A DNA stretch of 64,000 nt from Prauserella isguenensis (GCF_014191605.1 NZ_JACHWU010000001.1:1612001-1676000), one strand, 5' to 3'; positions 1 to 10,503 are shown, numbered from the stretch's first letter. Program-made: numbers and translations. The notes: generated by a model from the letters alone, not told the origin.

Positions 1-425
1 CAGTCCGGCGCGTAGTCGGCGAGACGAAGGGCGAGGGCGTGTCGGTCGACCGCCTTCGCCCCCGTCTGCTGTCGGGGCTCCATGGGCAGCGAAGGTCCGG
101 CCAGGATTCCCCTGACCCAGCGGGCGACCGTGCGTGGCGATGGAACCGGTTCGTCGCTCAGCCGCGCGATCACGACCGGGCGTTCGGCGGGGTTCGTCTC
201 GACCGCGACCGACCACCCGGCGCGCTCGTCCCAGATCAGCATCAGATCACGGCCCGGCCACGACGGCCTGCGCGTGGACAAGCCGAGATACGCGGTGGCG
301 GTGTCGCTGATCTCAAAGCTCATGCCCTCGGCCGGGACATCCAGTTCGTCGGCGACCGCACGGATGTAGCCGTCCAGGGCGCGTCGTAATGCCGGGGTGC
401 TGTCGACGTCCAGGTCGGTGTCCAT
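1..425 (-). CDS. DUF6292 family protein (partial, 3' end off window)
   Basis: Reading leftward from an ATG at 425, an uninterrupted frame runs off the left edge (at least 141 codons). The protein begins MDTDLDVDSTPALRRAL and contains a region ending in WDERAGWSVAVETNP, which I recognise as the DUF6292 pattern found in Pseudonocardiales proteins. Function is unknown. No signal peptide or membrane segment is visible. The frame shows the strong third-position GC bias of its neighbours, whereas the rightward frames across the same bases look like shadows. It is divergent from the DUF5994 gene, with a 362-nt gap. The C-terminus cannot be assessed. Confidence 0.75.
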   Translation of the reverse strand, partial: MDTDLDVDSTPALRRALDGYIRAVADELDVPAEGMSFEISDTATAYLGLSTRRPSWPGRDLMLIWDERAGWSVAVETNPAERPVVIARLSDEPVPSPRTVARWVRGILAGPSLPMEPRQQTGAKAVDRHALALRLADYAPD

Positions 426-787
426 GTGAGCCTCGATCCTCCGGGGCTTCCACTGCGTATCGCTGCTGCGTATCAGTTCCTGGCCGCCAGGGCGTACATC
501 CGAGGGACGCCCGCCCCGGCAGAGACGCCGCCCGGCCTCCGCGATCGCACGGCCGGGAGCACGCGGCACAGGCAGAGGGAAGTCAGAGCCGCGCTGCGCA
601 GTCTCGTGCGGTAACCGTTCTTGACGACATTACGCCATCCGACAAGGAAAAGCAGGCCCACCGTGGAGGCTGCGCGAGCGCGTAAACTGGGAAGTGCCGA
701 CGGCATTTCGCACGCGAGTAACCAAGCCCGCGTCGCCGAGGGCGAAACATCACGTCGGCCGCATCGCGGCCGGGACGGAGTATCGAC
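426..787. other. Intergenic region between divergent DUF6292 and DUF5994 genes
   Basis: No gene is supported here. A TTGACG box at 621-626 resembles a rightward -35 element but has no good -10 at normal spacing; TAAACT at 683-688 is a possible -10 with a poor -35. GGACGGAG just before the DUF5994 ATG acts as its ribosome binding site. Nothing else stands out. Confidence 0.4.
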
Positions 788-1309
788 ATGACGTCGATCC
801 CGCGCACACTCACCATCGACACACCAACCTCCGTTGCCCCTTCCGCACCACCCGGGAATGCGCGGCTGCGGGTCAAGTCCGAACAGGGCACCACGGGACA
901 CGTCGACGGCGCGTGGTGGCCCTGCTCCCGCGACCTCACCGCGGAACTTCCGGAACTGCTCGAGGCGATGGGAACACCGTGGGGCCCGTGGGAGCGGGTG
1001 ACGTACAACCTGACGACGTGGGAACCCGTCGCGCGCAAGCTCGTCGTCGACGGCGAACGGATCCGGGTCGAGGGATTCCACTCCCAGCCGCCGGAGACCG
1101 TGACCGTCATCGGCGGGCAGGGGCGTGGCCGGGTGACGTTGCTCGTGGTGCCGCCCGAGGCCGCTCCCGTATCGGCGCGCGCATCGCTGACCGCGGCGTC
1201 GCAGGCCGGCAACACGGACGGTGTCGACAGGCTGCTCGGGTTCGTCGGCACGGCCGACATGGCGGCATCGACGCAGCGCTGGGAGCTGGACGGCGGGACG
1301 GTCCGATGA
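788..1309 (+). CDS. DUF5994 family protein
   Basis: 173 aa. Residues about 25-60 contain the GHVDGAWWPCSRDL motif and later GPWERVTYNLTTWEPVARKL, which are characteristic of DUF5994 proteins of Streptomyces and Pseudonocardiales. No biochemical role is established. It looks soluble, with no signal peptide or transmembrane segment. The ATG at 788 follows a GGACGGAG Shine-Dalgarno. Its TGA overlaps an in-frame ATG (1306) of the downstream acetyltransferase frame, so the two are probably co-transcribed and may be translationally coupled. Family assignment rests on motif recall. Confidence 0.8.
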   Translation: MTSIPRTLTIDTPTSVAPSAPPGNARLRVKSEQGTTGHVDGAWWPCSRDLTAELPELLEAMGTPWGPWERVTYNLTTWEPVARKLVVDGERIRVEGFHSQPPETVTVIGGQGRGRVTLLVVPPEAAPVSARASLTAASQAGNTDGVDRLLGFVGTADMAASTQRWELDGGTVR

Positions 1310-1374
1310 ACATCACGCGCGCAACCCGGCGGCCGGACACGGGCCCGGCCGCCGTGGTCGACGAGGAGCTCCGT

Positions 1375-1980
1375 ATGACGGCGCGCGATCGGAACACCGG
1401 GCGGCCACGGCCCGTCCTGATCACATCCAGACTGGTGTTGCGCGGCTGGCACGTCGCGGATGCGCCCGACGCGTTGGCGATCTACCAGCACGCGTCGGTC
1501 ACCCGCTGGCTCAGTCCGGCCATGGCGAGAGTGCCGGATCGAGCGGCCATGCGGCGACTGTTGCAGCAGTGGATCGCTGAGACCGCCTGCCTCGACGTGG
1601 CTGCCGGGCACTGGGCCATCGAACGGCGCAGCGACGGCCGCGTCATCGGCGGAGCGTCGATCCTGCCGCTCCCGCCGGGCAACGACGACCTGGAGATCGG
1701 CTGGCAGCTGCATCCCGAAGTCTGGGGCCGCGGTTACGCGGGCGAGGCGGGCTACGCGCTCGCGAGCCGGGCGTTCTCCCACGATGTGGATGAGCTGTAC
1801 GCGGTCGTGCGACCCGACAACACCCGAGCCGCCGCGAGCGTGCGCCGCAACGGCATGCAGTGGGTCGGCGAGACCGACAAGTACTTCGGGATGACCCTGC
1901 AGGTGTTCCGCCTGCGCCCGGCCGACCTGGAGCGTACGGCGCCGCTAGGAGACCTGCCCCCCGCCTATCGGGACGACTGA
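1375..1980 (+). CDS. GNAT family N-acetyltransferase
   Basis: 201 aa from the ATG at 1375, which has GAGGAG six bases upstream. An upstream in-frame ATG at 1306 overlaps the DUF5994 stop (ATGA) and would add 23 residues; I prefer 1375 for its ribosome site. The fold signature is the RimJ/RimL-type acetyl-CoA-binding segment: TSRLVLRGWHVADA near the N-terminus, then EIGWQLHPEVWGRGYAGEA (motif A, pyrophosphate loop WGRGYAGEA) and VRPDNTRAAASVRRNGM. It should transfer acetyl from acetyl-CoA to an amine; the substrate (ribosomal protein, small amine or antibiotic) cannot be told. Confidence 0.85.
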   Translation: MTARDRNTGRPRPVLITSRLVLRGWHVADAPDALAIYQHASVTRWLSPAMARVPDRAAMRRLLQQWIAETACLDVAAGHWAIERRSDGRVIGGASILPLPPGNDDLEIGWQLHPEVWGRGYAGEAGYALASRAFSHDVDELYAVVRPDNTRAAASVRRNGMQWVGETDKYFGMTLQVFRLRPADLERTAPLGDLPPAYRDD

Positions 1981-2081
1981 CGGCGACACCGCCACCGCGC
2001 CCGCGGATCTTCGTCCGGCGCGACGGCCGTCGTTGCCGGACGATGGACGAGGGCAAGCGACGACACACGCAGGAGGACGGC

Positions 2082-2507
2082 ATGAACGACGCCGCGGACT
2101 TCAACCGCAGGACCATCGAGGAGTTCCGTGCCAATCACGGCAAGGTCGGCGGCCCGTTCGAAGGAGCACCGCTGCTGTTGCTGCACACCCTCGGTGCCCG
2201 CAGCGGCAAACAGCGGGTCAACCCGATGATGTACCTGACCGACGGCGACCGCTATCTCGTGTTCGCGTCCAAGGCGGGCGCCGACTCCCACCCGGACTGG
2301 TACTGGAATCTGCGCGCCAACCCCAGTGCGCGGATCGAGGTCGGCGACATCGACCTGGACGTCGAAGCCACCGACCTCGACGAGCCCGAACGGACCGAGA
2401 AGTACCGCATCCAGGCCGAGCGTTACCCCGGCTTCGCAGAGTACGAGCAGCGGACCGATCGGGTGATCCCCGTCGTCGCGCTCAGCCCCATCGGCCAGAT
2501 CCCCTGA
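2082..2507 (+). CDS. Deazaflavin (F420)-dependent nitroreductase-family oxidoreductase
   Basis: 141 aa. AGGAGG at 2071-2076 precedes the ATG at 2082, so the longer upstream reading frame is not used. The protein shows the Ddn/DUF385 pattern: NRRTIEEFRANHGKVGG, LLLLHTLGARSGKQRVNPM (phosphate-binding region), ADSHPDWYWNLRANP and a C-terminal RVIPVVALSP. Actinobacterial members bind F420 or FMN and reduce quinones, nitroimidazoles or similar acceptors; the physiological substrate is unknown here. It is a compact cytoplasmic or membrane-peripheral enzyme without a signal peptide. It converges on the TetR gene of the phenylacetate locus, 27 nt away. Confidence 0.88.
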   Translation: MNDAADFNRRTIEEFRANHGKVGGPFEGAPLLLLHTLGARSGKQRVNPMMYLTDGDRYLVFASKAGADSHPDWYWNLRANPSARIEVGDIDLDVEATDLDEPERTEKYRIQAERYPGFAEYEQRTDRVIPVVALSPIGQIP

Positions 2508-2534
2508 CCGGCGCGGGCGCAGCCGGCCTGCGCG

Positions 2535-3158
2535 TCAGCCGTCGCGGCGGACGCGCAGGCCGTCGAACGCCACGGTGGCGACGGCGTCGGCCAGCGTGGC
2601 GGCGTCGACGCCACCGCGCGGCCGGTACCACTCGACGAGCGAGTTCACCATGCCGAACAGCAGCCGGGCCGACGTCGCAGGGTCCACGTCGGGCCGCAGG
2701 TCGCCGTCGGCCGCCGCCTTGCTGACCAGGTCCGCCACGATCTGATCGAACTCACGCCTGCGCGCCAGTGCCGCCTTCTCCACCTTCGTGTTCCCGCGGA
2801 TGCGCAGCAGCAGCGTGACGAACGGCAGCTGTTCCACCAGGACACCGACACTGGCCCGCACGAGCCGTTCGAGCTTGTCGATCGCGGGGCCGTCGACCGC
2901 TTCCAGCCGGTCCACCTCCGCGAACAGCCCGTCGAGCGCACGGCCCACGGCCAGCTGCAGCAGTTCGTCCTTGCTGCGCACGTGGTGATAGATCGCCGAC
3001 TTCGTGATCCCGAGCTTGCGCGACAGGTCCTCCATGCTGGTGCCGTCGTAGCCACGCTCGTTGAACAGCTTGACCGCGACCATCAGCAGGGACTCGAGGT
3101 CGTAACCGGGCCTGCCGCGCCGGGTACGGGTCGCCGTGGGTGGTTCGGTCATGGCCAC
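2535..3158 (-). CDS. paaR: TetR family regulator, probable phenylacetate repressor (PaaR-like)
   Basis: 207 aa from a GTG at 3158; an ATG two codons in (3152) is equally possible. The N-terminal helix-turn-helix spans about residues 15-62, with NERGYDGTSMEDLSRKLGITKSAIYHHVRSK typical of TetR. The C-terminal ligand domain is all helical, ending WYRPRGGVDAATLADAV, like TetR proteins of paa loci. It lies 16 nt after paaK on the same strand, so paaI-paaK-tetR form one run. Two 22-bp inverted repeats in the locus (5185-5206 and 6182-6203) match the PaaR operator I recall from Corynebacterium. Release by phenylacetyl-CoA is inferred from family knowledge. Confidence 0.82.
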   Translation of the reverse strand: MAMTEPPTATRTRRGRPGYDLESLLMVAVKLFNERGYDGTSMEDLSRKLGITKSAIYHHVRSKDELLQLAVGRALDGLFAEVDRLEAVDGPAIDKLERLVRASVGVLVEQLPFVTLLLRIRGNTKVEKAALARRREFDQIVADLVSKAAADGDLRPDVDPATSARLLFGMVNSLVEWYRPRGGVDAATLADAVATVAFDGLRVRRDG

Positions 3159-3174
3159 ATCATCGCAGCTCGGA

Positions 3175-4521
3175 TCACTGCGGCGGCCGCTGGTCGACCA
3201 CCCGGCGGAGCTTGCCGACCGAGCGTTCGAGCGACTCCGGATCGACGACCTCCACGCCGACGGTCACCCCGACGCCGTCTTTGACCCGCTCGGCCACCTC
3301 GCTCGACGCGGCCCGCCTGCGTTCCTGCGGCGCGTCGGGATCCGCTTCGACGAGCACCGTCAGGTGGTCCATGCGGTCCTGCCGGGTGAGTCGGAGCTGG
3401 AAGTGCGGCGCGAGGCCGTCGGTGCCGAGGACGATCTCCTCGATCTGCGTGGGGAACACGTTCACGCCGCGCAGGATGATCATGTCGTCGCTGCGGCCCG
3501 TCACCTTGTCCATCCGCCGGTACGCGGGTCGCGCGGTGCCGGGGCGCAGCGCCGTGAGGTCACGCGTGCGGTAGCGGATGATCGGCAGCGCCTGCTTGGT
3601 GAGCGAGGTGAACACCAGCTCCCCCGTGACGCCGTCGGCGAGCACCGTGTCCTCGAGCGGGTCGACGACCTCGGGATAGAAGTGGTCCTCCCAGATGTGG
3701 AGTCCGTCCTTGGTCTCGACGCACTCCTGCGCCACACCGGGTCCCATCACTTCGGACAGTCCGTAGATGTCGACCGCGTGCAGGTTCATGCGCTCCTCGA
3801 GCTCGCGGCGCATGTGCTCGGTCCACGGTTCGGCACCGAAGATGCCGACCTGCAGGGACGTCGAGCGCGGATCGATGCCCTGGCGCTCGAACTCGTCGAG
3901 CAGCGTGAGCATGTACGACGGCGTCACCATGATGACCTCGGGGCGGAAATCGGTGATGAGCTGCACCTGCCGTGCCGTCATGCCGCCGGAGGCCGGGACG
4001 ACGGTGCAGCCGAGCTTCTCGGCGCCGTAGTGCGCGCCGAGCCCACCGGTGAACAGGCCGTAGCCGTAGGAGACGTGGACCTTGTGGCCGGGGCGGCCCC
4101 CCGCAGCGAAGATGGACCGGGCCATGACGCCCGCCCAGTTGTCGATGTCGGTCGCGGTGTAGCCGACGACCGTCGGCTTGCCCGTGGTGCCGCTCGAGGC
4201 GTGGATCCGGCTGACCTCGCTCTCGGGGACGGCGAACATGCCGAACGGGTAGGCGTCACGCAGGTCCTGTTTGGTCGTGTACGGGAACTTCGCAAGGTCG
4301 GCCAGCTCCCGGCAGTCGTCCGGGTGCACGCCTGCTTCGTCGAACTTGCGGCGGTAGAGCGGAACGTTCTCGTAAGCGTGCCGCAGTGTCCATTGCAGAC
4401 GTTCGAGCTGCAGCGCGCGGAGCTCGTCGATGCTCAGCCGCTCCGCCGCCGACAGGTCGTCGAGCGCGGGCGCCGAGCCCCGCCGCCGCGTGTTCGGCAC
4501 CTCGTTGTGCGTGGTGGTCAT
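3175..4521 (-). CDS. paaK: Phenylacetate-CoA ligase
   Basis: 448 aa, normal length for PaaK. It activates phenylacetate with ATP and CoA to phenylacetyl-CoA, the entry step of the aerobic hybrid pathway. The ANL-superfamily P-loop is seen as HASSGTTGKPTVVGYT (about residues 112-127). Adenylate-binding elements follow: YGYGLFTGGLGAHYGAEKLG, GAEPWTEHMRRE and DIYGLSEVMGPGVA. The C-terminal lid contains TGRSDDMIILRGVNVFPTQIE. It sits 13 nt after paaI and 16 nt before the TetR gene, as a leftward operon divergent from the paaH-paaZ-paaABCDE run. Confidence 0.96.
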   Translation of the reverse strand: MTTTHNEVPNTRRRGSAPALDDLSAAERLSIDELRALQLERLQWTLRHAYENVPLYRRKFDEAGVHPDDCRELADLAKFPYTTKQDLRDAYPFGMFAVPESEVSRIHASSGTTGKPTVVGYTATDIDNWAGVMARSIFAAGGRPGHKVHVSYGYGLFTGGLGAHYGAEKLGCTVVPASGGMTARQVQLITDFRPEVIMVTPSYMLTLLDEFERQGIDPRSTSLQVGIFGAEPWTEHMRRELEERMNLHAVDIYGLSEVMGPGVAQECVETKDGLHIWEDHFYPEVVDPLEDTVLADGVTGELVFTSLTKQALPIIRYRTRDLTALRPGTARPAYRRMDKVTGRSDDMIILRGVNVFPTQIEEIVLGTDGLAPHFQLRLTRQDRMDHLTVLVEADPDAPQERRRAASSEVAERVKDGVGVTVGVEVVDPESLERSVGKLRRVVDQRPPQ

Positions 4522-4534
4522 GGTCGCGGGCTCC

Positions 4535-5071
4535 TCAGGACGTGATCTGACCGACTGTTCTGCTGCGGCCGCGGAACTCGGCGACGACCTCGCGCCCCGC
4601 GGTCGTCTCGCGGTGCACGGTGACGTCGTAGATCCCGTTGCGGCCGTACCGGGTGCGCTCGACGGCCTCGGCCACGAGCTCGTCGCCGAGTCTCGCGCTG
4701 GTGACGAACGAGATCTCGGCGCCCGAGGCGACGGTGACGGGGCCGTGACTGTTGCACGCGGCGGCGAACGTCGTGTCCGCCAACAGGAACAGGTATCCGC
4801 CGTGTGCGATGCCGTGGCCGTTCACCATCTGCTCGGTGATCCGCATGGTGGCGACGGCGTTCCCGTCGACGGCGTGGGAGACGTCGATGCCGAGCGCGGC
4901 CGAGGCGGTGTCGGATTCCAGCATGGTGCGCGAAGCGTTGCTGACCTGCGCTGCCGAGGCAGCCGTTACCGAGTCGTCCGCCGCTCGACCGGCTGGTGCC
5001 GCGCCGCCTGGCAGCGCGTCGTCCGGCACCTGGCCGTCCGTCGTGGGCACGTGTGCCGCCGGATGGGACAC
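4535..5071 (-). CDS. paaI: Hydroxyphenylacetyl-CoA thioesterase
   Basis: Hotdog-fold thioesterase. The core NGHGIAHGGYLFLLADTTFA (about residues 85-104) carries the conserved HGG and active-site acidic D, and VASGAEISFVTSARLGDELVAEA follows. PaaI enzymes hydrolyse dead-end CoA esters to free CoA when the ring pathway stalls. The GTG at 5071 gives 178 aa with a low-complexity Ala/Pro-rich extension of about 45 residues. The usual family length of 130-150 aa suggests an internal ATG at 4924 (129 aa) as a realistic alternative; neither has a strong Shine-Dalgarno. First gene of the paaI-paaK-tetR run. Confidence 0.9.
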   Translation of the reverse strand: MSHPAAHVPTTDGQVPDDALPGGAAPAGRAADDSVTAASAAQVSNASRTMLESDTASAALGIDVSHAVDGNAVATMRITEQMVNGHGIAHGGYLFLLADTTFAAACNSHGPVTVASGAEISFVTSARLGDELVAEAVERTRYGRNGIYDVTVHRETTAGREVVAEFRGRSRTVGQITS

Positions 5072-5184
5072 GAGGTTTCACCGCCTTGCCTGTTCGCCGG
5101 GGCTCGCCGCCCACAGCATGCCGGCCGACGTGCTCGCCGACCGGTTTGCTCTCCGAGCCGGTCGATCGCTGACCGGTGTTGCTA

Positions 5185-5206
5185 ACTGACCGAATGGACG
5201 GTAATG
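5185..5206. promoter_or_regulatory. PaaR-type operator 1 (paaI/paaH divergent region)
   Basis: Inverted repeat with left half ACTGACCG and right half CGGTAATG around a 6-nt centre (AATGGA). It agrees at most fixed positions with the ACTNACCG-N6-CGGTNAGT pattern that I recall for Corynebacterium PaaR. It lies between the leftward paaI-paaK-tetR run and rightward paaH, just before a TTGACG box (5214-5219), so it could repress both directions. A second, better copy lies before paaZ. Confidence 0.7.
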
Positions 5207-5261
5207 AATTCGCTTGACGAGTAAAGGCCAGCGCGAGAACCGATGTCAAGAGGAGAATCCC

Positions 5262-6131
<870 letters not shown>

Positions 6132-6181
6132 GGCCCGGCCGATTCGTGGTCTTGTCGCCCGGCGCGGCGCACGCTAGCATT

Positions 6182-6203
6182 ATTTCCCGACCGTTCGGTT
6201 AGT
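6182..6203. promoter_or_regulatory. PaaR-type operator 2 (upstream of paaZ)
   Basis: Left half ATTTCCCG, centre ACCGTT, right half CGGTTAGT. The right half matches the recalled PaaR consensus fully and the left at most positions; the central CG dinucleotide is also present. It lies 61 nt upstream of the paaZ ATG, where it would control a separate promoter for paaZ-paaABCDE. Confidence 0.72.
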
Positions 6204-6263
6204 AATTACACGAGTGCCGGACCCGCCGGACCGCCGGGCTCGTGGTCGAGAGAGCGAGGATCG

Positions 6264-8327
6264 ATGGGCAACGGAGCCGATTCGCACGAGGACGGGCGTC
6301 CCGGCGTTCTGCGCAGCTATGTCGGCGGACGCTGGCAGCGTGGCGGGGGTGACGGCGCGCCGGTGTGCGACGCCGTGACGGGTGCCGAGGTGGCCCGGGT
6401 GTCGTCGGACGGCATCGACATGGCCGCCGCGCTCGACCACGGCCGCCGGACGGGCGGTCCCGCGTTGCGTCAGCTGACGTTCCACCAGCGCGCCGCACTG
6501 CTCAAAGCACTGGGGTCGCACCTGCGTGAGCACCGCGACGAGCTCTACGCGCTGTCCACCCGCACCGGCGCCACACGTGGTGACTCGAAGTTCGATGTGG
6601 ACGGTGGGATCGGCGTGCTGCTCGCATACGCGAGCAAGGGCAAACGCGAACTGCCGAACGACACCGTGTACGTCGACGGCGACGTCGAACCGCTCAGCAA
6701 GGGCGGCACCTTCGTCGCGCGGCACGTCGCCACGCCGTTGCGGGGCGTGGCCGTGCAGATCAACGCGTTCAACTTCCCGGTCTGGGGGCCGCTGGAGAAG
6801 CTTGCGCCCGCCTTCCTCGCCGGAATGCCGAGTCTGATCAAGCCCGCGAGCCAGACCGCTTATCTCACCGAGAAGCTCGTCGAGCTGATCGTCGAATCGG
6901 GAATCCTGCCCGAAGGATCCGTCCAGCTCGTCTGCGGCGGTGCGGGTGACCTGCTCGACCACGTCACCGAACAGGACGTCGTGTCGTTCACCGGCTCGGC
7001 CGACACGGCGCGAAAGCTCCGCGCCCACCCGGCGATCGTCCGCAACTCGGTGCGATTCAACGCCGAGGCCGACTCGCTGAACTGTTCGATCCTCGGTCCG
7101 GACGCCACACCGGGCACCGCCGAGTTCGACCTCTATGTCGACCAGCTCGTCACCGAGATGACTGTCAAGGCTGGGCAGAAGTGCACCGCGATCCGCCGTG
7201 CCTTCGTGCCCGCGGCGCTGCTCGACGACGTCGCCGAGGCCGCGCGGCAGCGGCTCGCGAACGTGACCGTCGGCGATCCGGCGAGCGCCGACATGGGTGC
7301 GCTGGCCAGCCTGGAACAGCGTGAGGAGGTGCGCCGCAGCCTCAAGGCGCTGCAGGGCGCGGCGACCGTCGTGTTCGGTGACCCCGAGAACGTCGAGGTC
7401 ACCGGTGCCGACGCCGAGCGCGGCGCGTTCCTCTCGCCCGTACTGCTCTCCGGTGACCCGGAACGGGCCGAACCCCACGAGGTCGAGGCGTTCGGCCCCG
7501 TGTCGACGCTGCTGCCCTACACCTCCGCCGAACAGGTCGTCGACTTCGCAGCCCGCGGCAAGGGCAGCCTCGCCGGATCGGTCGTGACCGGTGACAAGGA
7601 CTTCGCACGCGACGTCGTGCTGGGTGCGGCCCCCTGGCATGGCAGGCTGCTGGTGCTCGACGCCGACGACGCGCGCGAATCGACCGGGCACGGCTCACCG
7701 ATGCCGCAGCTCGTCCACGGCGGTCCGGGACGCGCCGGCGGCGGCGAGGAGCTGGGCGGCATCCGGGGCGTGTTGCACCACATGCAGCGCACGGCCGTCC
7801 AGGGCAGCCCGGCCGTGCTCGCGGCGGTCACCGGCCGCTGGACCCCTGGCGCCCCGCGGACGACGACGGACGTGCACCCGTTCCGCAAGTCCCTCGCCGA
7901 ACTGCGCGTGGGCGATGCGGTGGTCGCCGGTCCGCGCACCGTCACCGCCGAGGACGTCGCACACTTCGCCGAGTTCACGGGCGACACGTTCTACGCCCAC
8001 ACCGACGAGGCCGCGGCCGCGGAGAACCCGCTGTTCGGCGGCATCGTCGCGCACGGCTACCTCGTCGTGTCGCTGGCCGCGGGACTGTTCGTGTCGCCGG
8101 AGCCGGGGCCCGTGCTCGCCAACTACGGCCTGGAGAACCTGCGCTTCCTCACGCCGGTCAAGCCCGGCGACTCGTTGACGGTGACGTTGACCTGCAAGCA
8201 GATCACCCCGCGCGAGAACGCCGACTACGGCGAGGTGTGCTGGGACGCCGACGTGACCAACGCCGACGGCGACTCGGTCGCCAAGTACGACGTGCTCACC
8301 CTCGTAGCGAAGGAGGCTGCGGCATGA
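6264..8327 (+). CDS. paaZ: Bifunctional oxepin-CoA hydrolase / 3-oxo-5,6-dehydrosuberyl-CoA semialdehyde dehydrogenase
   Basis: 687 aa, close to E. coli PaaZ. The N-terminal aldehyde dehydrogenase domain (about 1-520) contains [31 protein letters not shown] and the catalytic-cysteine segment [15 protein letters not shown]. The C-terminal MaoC-like R-hydratase domain (about 540-685) shows [14 protein letters not shown] and [19 protein letters not shown]. The protein opens the oxepin ring and oxidises the resulting aldehyde with NADP+. ATG at 6264 is preceded by GAGGA. Its stop overlaps the paaA start (ATGA), so the two are translationally coupled. Confidence 0.95.
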   Translation: MGNGADSHEDGRPGVLRSYVGGRWQRGGGDGAPVCDAVTGAEVARVSSDGIDMAAALDHGRRTGGPALRQLTFHQRAALLKALGSHLREHRDELYALSTRTGATRGDSKFDVDGGIGVLLAYASKGKRELPNDTVYVDGDVEPLSKGGTFVARHVATPLRGVAVQINAFNFPVWGPLEKLAPAFLAGMPSLIKPASQTAYLTEKLVELIVESGILPEGSVQLVCGGAGDLLDHVTEQDVVSFTGSADTARKLRAHPAIVRNSVRFNAEADSLNCSILGPDATPGTAEFDLYVDQLVTEMTVKAGQKCTAIRRAFVPAALLDDVAEAARQRLANVTVGDPASADMGALASLEQREEVRRSLKALQGAATVVFGDPENVEVTGADAERGAFLSPVLLSGDPERAEPHEVEAFGPVSTLLPYTSAEQVVDFAARGKGSLAGSVVTGDKDFARDVVLGAAPWHGRLLVLDADDARESTGHGSPMPQLVHGGPGRAGGGEELGGIRGVLHHMQRTAVQGSPAVLAAVTGRWTPGAPRTTTDVHPFRKSLAELRVGDAVVAGPRTVTAEDVAHFAEFTGDTFYAHTDEAAAAENPLFGGIVAHGYLVVSLAAGLFVSPEPGPVLANYGLENLRFLTPVKPGDSLTVTLTCKQITPRENADYGEVCWDADVTNADGDSVAKYDVLTLVAKEAAA

Positions 8328-9301
8328 CCGCCACGGAACCGGCGCCGTCCGAAGCGGACTCGGAGCGGCACTTCGAGCGGTACTTCGAGGACGTGATCGC
8401 CAGGGACCAGCGGATCGAACCACGCGACTGGCTGCCCGAGGCGTACCGCAAGACGATGATCCGGCAGATCGCGCAGCACGCGCACTCGGAGATCATCGGC
8501 ATGCAGCCGGAGGGAAACTGGATCACGCGGGCCCCGTCGTTGCGGCGCAAGGCGATCCTGCTTGCGAAGGTGCAGGACGAGGCGGGCCACGGGCTGTACC
8601 TGTACTCGGCGGCGGAGACGCTCGGCGGTGACCGTGACGACCTCACCGAGAAGCTGATCAGCGGGCGGCAGAAGTACTCGTCGATCTTCAACTACCCGAC
8701 GCTGTCGTTCGCCGACGTCGGCGTGATCGGCTGGCTGGTGGACGGTGCGGCGATCTGCAACCAGGTGCCGCTGTGCCGCAGCAGTTACGGGCCGTACGCC
8801 CGCGCGATGATCCGCATCTGCAAGGAGGAATCGTTCCACCAGCGGCAGGGCTACGAGCTGCTGATGACGATGATGACCGGCACCGAAGCGCAGCGGGAGA
8901 TGGTGCAGGACGCGGTGAATCGGTACTGGTGGCCGTCGCTGATGATGTTCGGCCCGCCCGACGACGATTCGCCCAACACGGCGCAGTCGATGGCGTGGAA
9001 GATCAAGCGCCACACCAACGACGAGCTGCGGCAGCGGTTCGTCGACATGACCGTGCCGCAGGCCGAGGCGCTCGGCGTGACACTGCCCGACCCGGACCTG
9101 TCGTGGAACGCCGACCGTGGGCATTACGACTTCGGCGCCATCGACTGGGACGAGCTCAAGCAGGTCATCTCCGGCGGCGGGCCGTGCAACACCGAGCGGG
9201 TGGAGCGCCGTCGTGCGGCGCACGAGGACGGCGCGTGGGTGCGCGAGGCCGCGGCCGCGCACGCGCGGAAACAGCAGCAGCGGAAGGAGGTCGCGGCATG
9301 A
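8324..9301 (+). CDS. paaA: Phenylacetyl-CoA 1,2-epoxidase catalytic subunit PaaA
   Basis: 325 aa. It is the di-iron oxygenase subunit that converts phenylacetyl-CoA to ring-1,2-epoxyphenylacetyl-CoA with PaaB, C and E. The carboxylate/histidine iron ligands are seen in [17 protein letters not shown] and [16 protein letters not shown] (ExxH motifs). AGGAGG is upstream and the ATG at 8324 overlaps the paaZ stop. The C-terminus ends in a basic/Gln-rich tail ([13 protein letters not shown]) before overlapping paaB by the same ATGA arrangement. Confidence 0.97.
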   Translation: MTATEPAPSEADSERHFERYFEDVIARDQRIEPRDWLPEAYRKTMIRQIAQHAHSEIIGMQPEGNWITRAPSLRRKAILLAKVQDEAGHGLYLYSAAETLGGDRDDLTEKLISGRQKYSSIFNYPTLSFADVGVIGWLVDGAAICNQVPLCRSSYGPYARAMIRICKEESFHQRQGYELLMTMMTGTEAQREMVQDAVNRYWWPSLMMFGPPDDDSPNTAQSMAWKIKRHTNDELRQRFVDMTVPQAEALGVTLPDPDLSWNADRGHYDFGAIDWDELKQVISGGGPCNTERVERRRAAHEDGAWVREAAAAHARKQQQRKEVAA

Positions 9302-9582
9302 CGGGCGAATGGCCGCTGTACGAGGTGTTCGTACGAGGAAAGCGGGGACTCAACCACGTGCACGTCGGGTCGCTACGGGCCGCCGACGACGACATGGCCC
9401 TGCACAACGCCCGTGACCTGTATACGAGGCGCAACGAGGGCGTGAGCATCTGGGTCGTCAAGGCCGCGGACATCGCCGCGTCCAGTCCGGACGAGAAGGA
9501 CCCGTTCTTCGCCCCGTCCGGTGACAAGGTCTACCGGCACCCGACCTTCTACGACATCCCGGAGAACGTCCCGCACATGTAG
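9298..9582 (+). CDS. paaB: Phenylacetyl-CoA epoxidase subunit PaaB
   Basis: 94 aa, normal for PaaB. Sequence features are [22 protein letters not shown], then [21 protein letters not shown], ending [18 protein letters not shown]. It bridges the PaaAC heterodimers in the epoxidase complex and has no catalytic residues of its own. The start overlaps the paaA stop (ATGA at 9298) with AAGGAGG upstream. Confidence 0.95.
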   Translation: MTGEWPLYEVFVRGKRGLNHVHVGSLRAADDDMALHNARDLYTRRNEGVSIWVVKAADIAASSPDEKDPFFAPSGDKVYRHPTFYDIPENVPHM

Positions 9583-9624
9583 GTCGCCGGGGCGGAGGTC
9601 CGCCTCACGAACGAGGGAACGCAC

Positions 9625-10503
9625 ATGGCTTTCGACAACGCCTACGAGGCGCTCGCCGACGCCCACGACGACGCTCGCTGGGCCTTCGGCACCGGTTTCG
9701 AGGACCCGTTGTCCGGAGTGGACACGACGGTGCCATCCGGTGTGGACGGAGACGACCTCGCGCGCTACTGCCTCATGCTCGGCGACGACGCGCTCGTGCT
9801 GTCGCACCGGCTGCAGCAGTGGTGCACCCGAGCGCCGGAGCTGGAGGACGAGGTCGCGATCGCCAACATCGGCCTCGACCTGCTCGGCCAGGCGCGGCTG
9901 TTGCTCGCACGGGCGGGGAAGGCCGACGGCACCGGCCGGGGCGAGGACCACTACGCCTACTTCCGCGGTGAACACGAGTTCCGCAACGTCCGGCTCGCCG
10001 AACGCGAACAGACCGACTTCGCCCAGCTCGTCGCGACGATGCTGGTGCTCACGACGTGGCGGCTCGCGGTGTTCCAGCGCCTGCGCGAGTCGGCCGACCC
10101 GGTGCTGGCCGCGATCGCGCAGAAGGGCGTCCACGAGCTGACCTACCACCGCGACTACGCGGCGCAGTGGGTCGTGCGGCTCGGTGACGGCACCGAGACC
10201 TCCCGCGCCCGGACCGTCGCCGCGTTCGACGACGTGTGGCCGCTGGTGGCGGAGCTGTTCGAGACGCACGACGTCGAGCGGCGCCTTCGCGGCGTCGCGG
10301 TCGACCCGGTCGAGGTGCGCGACGAGTTCGACGACGTGCTGACGCAGGTGCTGTCGGCGGCGACCCTGGAGACACCGCAGGTCCGCGCGAAGGCGGGCGT
10401 CGCAGGCGGCAAGGGCCGCGACGGCAGGCACACCGAGGCGATGGGCTACCTGTTGGCGGAACTGCAGAGCGTCGCGCGAGCGCACCCGGAGGCGACATGG
10501 TGA
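9625..10503 (+). CDS. paaC: Phenylacetyl-CoA epoxidase structural subunit PaaC
   Basis: 292 aa ferritin-like helical protein partnered with PaaA. Recognisable regions are YCLMLGDDALVLSHRLQQWCTRAPELEDEVAIANIGLDLLGQAR and KGVHELTYHRDYAAQWVVRLGDGT. The N-terminal 40 residues carry a Val/Ser/Thr stretch (VDTTVPSGVDGDD) not usual in E. coli PaaC. It begins 42 nt after paaB and is overlapped at its 3' end by paaD. Confidence 0.94.
   Translation: MAFDNAYEALADAHDDARWAFGTGFEDPLSGVDTTVPSGVDGDDLARYCLMLGDDALVLSHRLQQWCTRAPELEDEVAIANIGLDLLGQARLLLARAGKADGTGRGEDHYAYFRGEHEFRNVRLAEREQTDFAQLVATMLVLTTWRLAVFQRLRESADPVLAAIAQKGVHELTYHRDYAAQWVVRLGDGTETSRARTVAAFDDVWPLVAELFETHDVERRLRGVAVDPVEVRDEFDDVLTQVLSAATLETPQVRAKAGVAGGKGRDGRHTEAMGYLLAELQSVARAHPEATW

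Noticed and set aside
1306-1374. Upstream ATG for the GNAT gene (ATGA overlap)
   Set aside because: Possible by translational coupling, but the ATG at 1375 has a clear GAGGAG and the added residues are outside the fold.
3136-4545. Long rightward frame opposite paaK
   Set aside because: Antisense shadow; the opposite strand encodes a full PaaK with all motifs.
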